Position numbers and translations under genes: made by a program. The notes under the pieces were generated by a model, which was not told the DNA's origin, made no database searches, and saw nothing but the letters and a program-made list of their open reading frames with translations. A stretch of 64,000 nucleotides of DNA from assembly GCF_002874965.1 (NCBI RefSeq), contig NZ_CP025624.1, positions 3,286,001-3,350,000 of the forward strand, given 5' to 3'. This DNA is from Pseudomonas sp. NC02 (GTDB taxonomy: Bacteria > Pseudomonadota > Gammaproteobacteria > Pseudomonadales > Pseudomonadaceae). Of this stretch, positions 60,491-64,000 are shown piece by piece. The number at the start of each line of letters is the position of its first letter. Positions within the stretch are counted from its first letter, which is position 1.

Positions 60491-61618
60491 ATGCTGCCGA
60501 ATGACGAACAACTGCAAATCAGCGAAGCCGCCCGGCAATTTGCCCAGGAACGCCTTAAACCGTTCGCTGCCGAGTGGGACCGCGAGCATCGCTTTCCCAA
60601 GGAAGCCATTGGTGAAATGGCCGAGCTGGGCTTTTTCGGCATGCTGGTCCCGGAGCAATGGGGCGGCTGTGATACCGGCTACCTGGCCTACGCCATGGCC
60701 CTGGAAGAGATCGCTGCCGGTGACGGCGCCTGCTCGACCATCATGAGCGTGCACAACTCCGTGGGCTGCGTGCCGATCCTCAAGTTCGGCAATGATCAAC
60801 AGCGCGAGCAGTTCCTCAAGCCCCTGGCCAGTGGTGCGATGCTCGGTGCGTTTGCCTTGACCGAGCCCCAGGCCGGTTCCGACGCCAGCGGCCTGAAAAC
60901 CCGTGCCCGGCTGGAGGGCGATCACTACGTCTTGAATGGCTGCAAGCAGTTCATCACCTCCGGGCAAAACGCCGGGATCGTGATTGTGTTTGCAGTCACC
61001 GATCCGGCTGCCGGCAAACGCGGCATCAGCGCCTTTATCGTGCCCACCGACTCGCCGGGCTACAGCGTCGCGCGGGTCGAGGACAAGCTCGGCCAGCATG
61101 CTTCCGACACCTGCCAGATCCTGTTTGAGGATGTGAAGGTGCCGGTGGCCAATCGTTTGGGCGAGGAGGGCGAAGGCTACCGGATCGCCCTGGCCAACCT
61201 CGAAGGCGGGCGTGTCGGCATTGCTTCGCAAGCGGTGGGCATGGCGCGGGCGGCATTTGAAGCGGCCCGGGACTACGCCCGCGAGCGGGAAAGCTTTGGC
61301 AAGCCGATCATCGAGCACCAGGCCGTGGCCTTCCGCCTGGCGGACATGGCGACGCAAATCGCCGTGGCGCGGCAGATGGTGCATTACGCCGCCGCCCTGC
61401 GTGACAGCGGCAAGCCGGCGCTGGTGGAAGCGTCCATGGCCAAGCTGTTTGCTTCGGAAATGGCCGAAAAGGTCTGCTCGGCAGCCTTGCAAACCCTCGG
61501 CGGTTACGGTTACCTGAGCGACTTTCCCCTGGAGCGGATCTACCGCGATGTGCGGGTCTGCCAGATTTACGAAGGCACCAGCGATATTCAACGCATGGTC
61601 ATTTCACGCAATCTCTGA
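60491..61618 (+). CDS. Acyl-CoA dehydrogenase (short/branched-chain type)
   Basis: This 375-residue FAD enzyme shows the acyl-CoA dehydrogenase signatures: [17 protein letters not shown], the flavin-binding [34 protein letters not shown] and the C-terminal [34 protein letters not shown] with catalytic Glu in YEGTS. Probably oxidises 2-methylbutyryl-CoA. Nine bases follow the thiolase stop; the enoyl-CoA hydratase gene comes next. It is clearly related to the acyl-CoA dehydrogenase at 62543-63694 but from a separate branch. Confidence 0.92.
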   Translation: MLPNDEQLQISEAARQFAQERLKPFAAEWDREHRFPKEAIGEMAELGFFGMLVPEQWGGCDTGYLAYAMALEEIAAGDGACSTIMSVHNSVGCVPILKFGNDQQREQFLKPLASGAMLGAFALTEPQAGSDASGLKTRARLEGDHYVLNGCKQFITSGQNAGIVIVFAVTDPAAGKRGISAFIVPTDSPGYSVARVEDKLGQHASDTCQILFEDVKVPVANRLGEEGEGYRIALANLEGGRVGIASQAVGMARAAFEAARDYARERESFGKPIIEHQAVAFRLADMATQIAVARQMVHYAAALRDSGKPALVEASMAKLFASEMAEKVCSAALQTLGGYGYLSDFPLERIYRDVRVCQIYEGTSDIQRMVISRNL

Positions 61619-61627
61619 GGAGTCTCT

Positions 61628-62401
61628 ATGAGTTACGAAAGCATTTTGCTGGACGTGCAGGGCCGGGTCGGGCTGATCACCCTCAATCGCCCGCAAGCGC
61701 TGAACGCCCTGAACGCGCAACTGGTCAGCGAGCTGAACCAGGCGCTGGACAGCCTGGAAGCCAACCCGGAAATCGGCTGCATCGTGCTAACCGGCTCGAA
61801 AAAAGCCTTTGCCGCCGGTGCCGACATCAAGGAAATGGCCGAGCTGACCTACCCGCAGATCTACCTCGACGACCTGTTCAGCGACAGCGATCGCGTGGCC
61901 AACCGCCGCAAGCCGATCATCGCGGCGGTCAACGGGTTTGCCCTGGGTGGCGGTTGTGAACTGGCCTTGATGTGCGACTTCATCCTGGCGGGCGACAACG
62001 CCAAGTTTGGCCAGCCGGAAATCAACCTCGGCGTGCTGCCGGGCATGGGCGGCACCCAGCGCCTGACCCGCGCCGTGGGCAAGGCCAAGGCCATGGAAAT
62101 GTGCCTGACCGGGCGCTTTATCGATGCGGTGGAAGCCGAGCGCTGCGGGATCGTCGCGCGCATCGTGCCGGCGGATGAGCTGTTGGACGAAGCATTGAAG
62201 GTCGCGACCCTGATCGCCGGCAAGTCGGTGCCCATCAGCATGATGGTCAAGGAAAGCGTGAACCGTGCGTTTGAAGTGAGCCTGTCCGAAGGCGTGCGCT
62301 TTGAGCGCCGGGTGTTCCACGCGGCGTTTGCCACGCTGGATCAGAAGGAAGGCATGGCGGCGTTTGTGGCCAAGCGTGCGCCGGAGTTCAAGGACAAGTA
62401 A
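61628..62401 (+). CDS. Enoyl-CoA hydratase
   Basis: The 257-residue crotonase-fold enzyme contains the oxyanion-hole segments [18 protein letters not shown] and [16 protein letters not shown] and the acid-base glutamates in [25 protein letters not shown]. It hydrates 2-enoyl-CoA (tiglyl-CoA or crotonyl-CoA) to the 3-hydroxyacyl-CoA used by the SDR upstream. Nine bases after the acyl-CoA dehydrogenase stop (GAGGAGTCT), last gene of the operon. A REPIN lies downstream. Confidence 0.92.
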   Translation: MSYESILLDVQGRVGLITLNRPQALNALNAQLVSELNQALDSLEANPEIGCIVLTGSKKAFAAGADIKEMAELTYPQIYLDDLFSDSDRVANRRKPIIAAVNGFALGGGCELALMCDFILAGDNAKFGQPEINLGVLPGMGGTQRLTRAVGKAKAMEMCLTGRFIDAVEAERCGIVARIVPADELLDEALKVATLIAGKSVPISMMVKESVNRAFEVSLSEGVRFERRVFHAAFATLDQKEGMAAFVAKRAPEFKDK

Positions 62402-62433
62402 ACACTGTCCTGTAACGCTGAAGATCAAAAAAT

Positions 62434-62521
62434 GTGGGAGCGGGCTTGCTCGCGAAGGCGGTGTTACAGTCACCCGATGTATCGACTGATCCACCGCCTT
62501 CGCGAGCAAGCCCGCTCCCAC
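62434..62521. repeat. REPIN (copy G)
   Basis: Inverted GTGGGAGCGGGCTTGCTCGCGAAGGCGGTG arms with the same loop subtype as copies B and E (ACAGTC...ACTGATCCACC). It separates the convergent enoyl-CoA hydratase and acyl-CoA dehydrogenase genes. Confidence 0.93.
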
Positions 62522-62542
62522 ATTGGTTCTGCGAAATACCTG

Positions 62543-63694
62543 TTACAGCTGGTAGTTTTTCAATTCTCTGGCAATCACCATCCGCTGAATCTCGCTGGTG
62601 CCCTCGTAAATCTGGGTAATCCGCGCATCCCGGTAGTAACGCTCCACCGGGTAGTCCTCCAGATAGCCATAACCCCCATGAATCTGCATGGCTGAAGAGC
62701 ACACCTTCTCGGCCATTTCCGAGGCAAACAGCTTGGCCTGGGAGGCCTCCGACAGGCATGGCTTGCCCGCACTGCGCAATCGGGCGGCGTGCAGGATCAG
62801 CAAGCGCGCCGCATTCAGGCGGGTTTGCATGTCGGCCAGCAAGTTGGCCACGCTCTGGTGCTCGATGATCGCCTTGTCGAACTGCACCCGGTCACGGGCA
62901 TAGGCCAGCGCGGCCTCAAAGGCGGCACGCGCAATACCCAGCGCCTGGGCGGCAATCCCGATGCGTCCGCCTTCGAGGTTGGACAGGGCGATGGCCAGGC
63001 CCTTGCCGCGTTCACCCAGCAGGTTGGCTTCCGGTACGGTGCACTGGTTGAGGGTGACGGCACAGGTGTCCGAGGCACGAATGCCCATCTTGTGTTCGGT
63101 ACGGTCCACCACGAAGCCCGGGGTGCTGGTCGGCACCAGGAACGCCGAGATGCCTTTCTTGCCCAGGTCAGGGTCGGTCACTGCAAACACGATCGCCAGC
63201 TTGGCGCGCTTGCCGTTGCTGACAAACTGCTTGGCGCCGTTGATCACCCACTGGCCGTCCCGCAGTTCGGCACGGGTGCGCAGGTTGTGCGCTTCGGAAC
63301 CGGCCTGGGGTTCGGTAAGGCAGAAGCAACCGATGGCCTGGCCGCTGGCCAGTTCCGCCAACCAGGTTTCCTTTTGTGCTTGTGAGCCGTAGTTGAGGAT
63401 TGGCCCGCAACCCACTGAATTATGGATACTCATCAGTGCGCCGGTAGCGCCGTCGCCAGCGGAAATCTCTTCCACTGCCAGGGCGTAGGCCACGTAGTCG
63501 ACGTAGGTGCCGCCCCATTCTTCGGGCACCACCATGCCCAGCAAACCCAACTCGCCCATCTTGGCGACCAGGGCATCATCGATCCAGCCGGCCTTTTCCC
63601 AAGCCTGGGCGTGGGGGGCGATTTCGCCACGGGCAAAGTCCCGCGCCATGTCGCGGATCATCACTTGTTCTTCTGTAAATTCAATATCTTGCAT
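62543..63694 (-). CDS. Acyl-CoA dehydrogenase, isobutyryl-CoA dehydrogenase-like
   Basis: This 383-residue acyl-CoA dehydrogenase has [57 protein letters not shown] and [33 protein letters not shown] with catalytic Glu. It is read together with the 3-hydroxyisobutyryl-CoA hydrolase-like gene upstream (stop-to-start gap about three bases), which points to isobutyryl-CoA and valine degradation rather than straight chains. Convergent with the isoleucine-type operon. Confidence 0.9.
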   Translation of the reverse strand: MQDIEFTEEQVMIRDMARDFARGEIAPHAQAWEKAGWIDDALVAKMGELGLLGMVVPEEWGGTYVDYVAYALAVEEISAGDGATGALMSIHNSVGCGPILNYGSQAQKETWLAELASGQAIGCFCLTEPQAGSEAHNLRTRAELRDGQWVINGAKQFVSNGKRAKLAIVFAVTDPDLGKKGISAFLVPTSTPGFVVDRTEHKMGIRASDTCAVTLNQCTVPEANLLGERGKGLAIALSNLEGGRIGIAAQALGIARAAFEAALAYARDRVQFDKAIIEHQSVANLLADMQTRLNAARLLILHAARLRSAGKPCLSEASQAKLFASEMAEKVCSSAMQIHGGYGYLEDYPVERYYRDARITQIYEGTSEIQRMVIARELKNYQL

Positions 63695-63697
63695 GAC

Positions 63698-64000
63698 TTA
63701 GTTCCCGTTCTTGTCGAAGTCGCGGAAGAAGCTTTCGACATGATCAGCCTCCAACGCCTGCAGGGTTGGAGGGTTCCAGCGAGGGGTTTTGTCCTTGTCG
63801 ATCAGCAGGGCGCGGACGCCTTCGATCAGGTCGCCACGGGCAAACCATTGGCGGTCCAGGTGCAGTTCCAGGGCAAAGCATTGCTCCAGCGGCAGGTGGC
63901 GCCCGCGACGCAGCATCTGCAGGGTCACGGCCATGGCCAGGGGGGAGCGCGTCTGCATCAGGCTGGCGGTGGTCAATGCCCAGTCATGGCTGTCGGCGAC
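63698..64000 (-). CDS. Enoyl-CoA hydratase/isomerase family, 3-hydroxyisobutyryl-CoA hydrolase-like, C-terminal part
   Basis: The frame is open to the window edge, so only the last 100 residues are visible. The segment LAMAVTLQMLRRGRHLPLEQCFALELHL and ARGDLIEGVRALLIDKDKTPRWNPPTL matches the C-terminus of 3-hydroxyisobutyryl-CoA hydrolases (ECH_2 domain): 'EGVRALLIDKD..P.W.P'. It would release 3-hydroxyisobutyrate from its CoA ester in valine catabolism. It precedes the isobutyryl-CoA dehydrogenase-like gene in one operon. Confidence 0.87.
   Translation of the reverse strand, partial: VADSHDWALTTASLMQTRSPLAMAVTLQMLRRGRHLPLEQCFALELHLDRQWFARGDLIEGVRALLIDKDKTPRWNPPTLQALEADHVESFFRDFDKNGN

Noticed and set aside
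59234..61591. 785-codon frame antisense to the thiolase and acyl-CoA dehydrogenase genes
   Set aside because: Spans three real genes in antisense; low-complexity His/Arg/Gly composition and no start context.

Overview
The window is chromosomal DNA of a fluorescent pseudomonad, most likely from the Pseudomonas fluorescens species complex. The evidence is gene-for-gene content (AcnB, tandem universal stress protein, MiaE, RstA/RstB-like pair, an isoleucine/valine-type acyl-CoA operon next to isobutyryl-CoA dehydrogenase), high G+C, GC-ending codons, and many GTGGGAGCGGGCTTGCTCGCGAA-type palindromic repeats (REP/REPIN) typical of that group. No rRNA, tRNA, insertion sequence, phage gene or CRISPR array was seen.

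Layout. 1-2600: end of a YheO/DauR-type regulator, RidA plus a PLP dehydratase, and a beta-helix acyltransferase. 2630-4130: an orphan Fur-box/FecI/FecR iron-starvation sigma system without a receptor gene. 4300-7460: sulfonate/nitrate/taurine-type ABC transporter with a divergent molbindin (Mop) gene. 7600-10950: a 1115-residue repeat protein that resembles HrpK-type translocators. 11050-15290: PatB-like C-S lyase, then an NQO-like reductase / GNAT / AhpD-like set divergent from a MocR-type regulator. 15370-18220: basic amino-acid decarboxylase plus GNAT. 18234-18868: tandem array of a 174-bp palindromic unit. 18870-25050: LysR regulator, orphan GspG-like pseudopilin, FMN reductase, PoxB, and an old-yellow-enzyme gene under a MerR-type promoter. 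25080-34790: AcnB, DUF1289 protein, an 800-bp nested inverted-repeat structure, a universal stress protein with an ANR box, MiaE, an MFS transporter with an orphan ectoine synthase, and RstA/RstB-like signalling. 34920-40450: envelope proteins (MipA, serine-hydrolase-like lipoprotein lacking its nucleophile, DUF3313, DUF1254) and a lone receiver.

40660-55430 is the most unusual part. A 1188-residue protein has a C-terminal Cys/His/Asp triad of YopT (C58) type and a hrp-box-like motif upstream, suggesting a type III effector. Divergent from it is a dense signalling island: a CHASE3-GAF hybrid kinase with three receivers, CheR, CheB, a second receiver-kinase and a lone receiver, all head-to-tail. 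Facing it are a two-domain KaiC-like ATPase translationally coupled to a third hybrid kinase. A membrane HEAT/TPR protein lies upstream of kaiC.

55510-64000: bestrophin, then an acyl-CoA synthetase / SDR / thiolase / acyl-CoA dehydrogenase / enoyl-CoA hydratase operon that fits degradation of short branched acyl-CoAs (isoleucine type). It faces an isobutyryl-CoA dehydrogenase-like gene and the end of a 3-hydroxyisobutyryl-CoA hydrolase-like gene (valine type).

Six of the seven main-class REPINs and the 174-bp array lie between convergent genes. Function assignments come from reading motifs by eye, without database searches.
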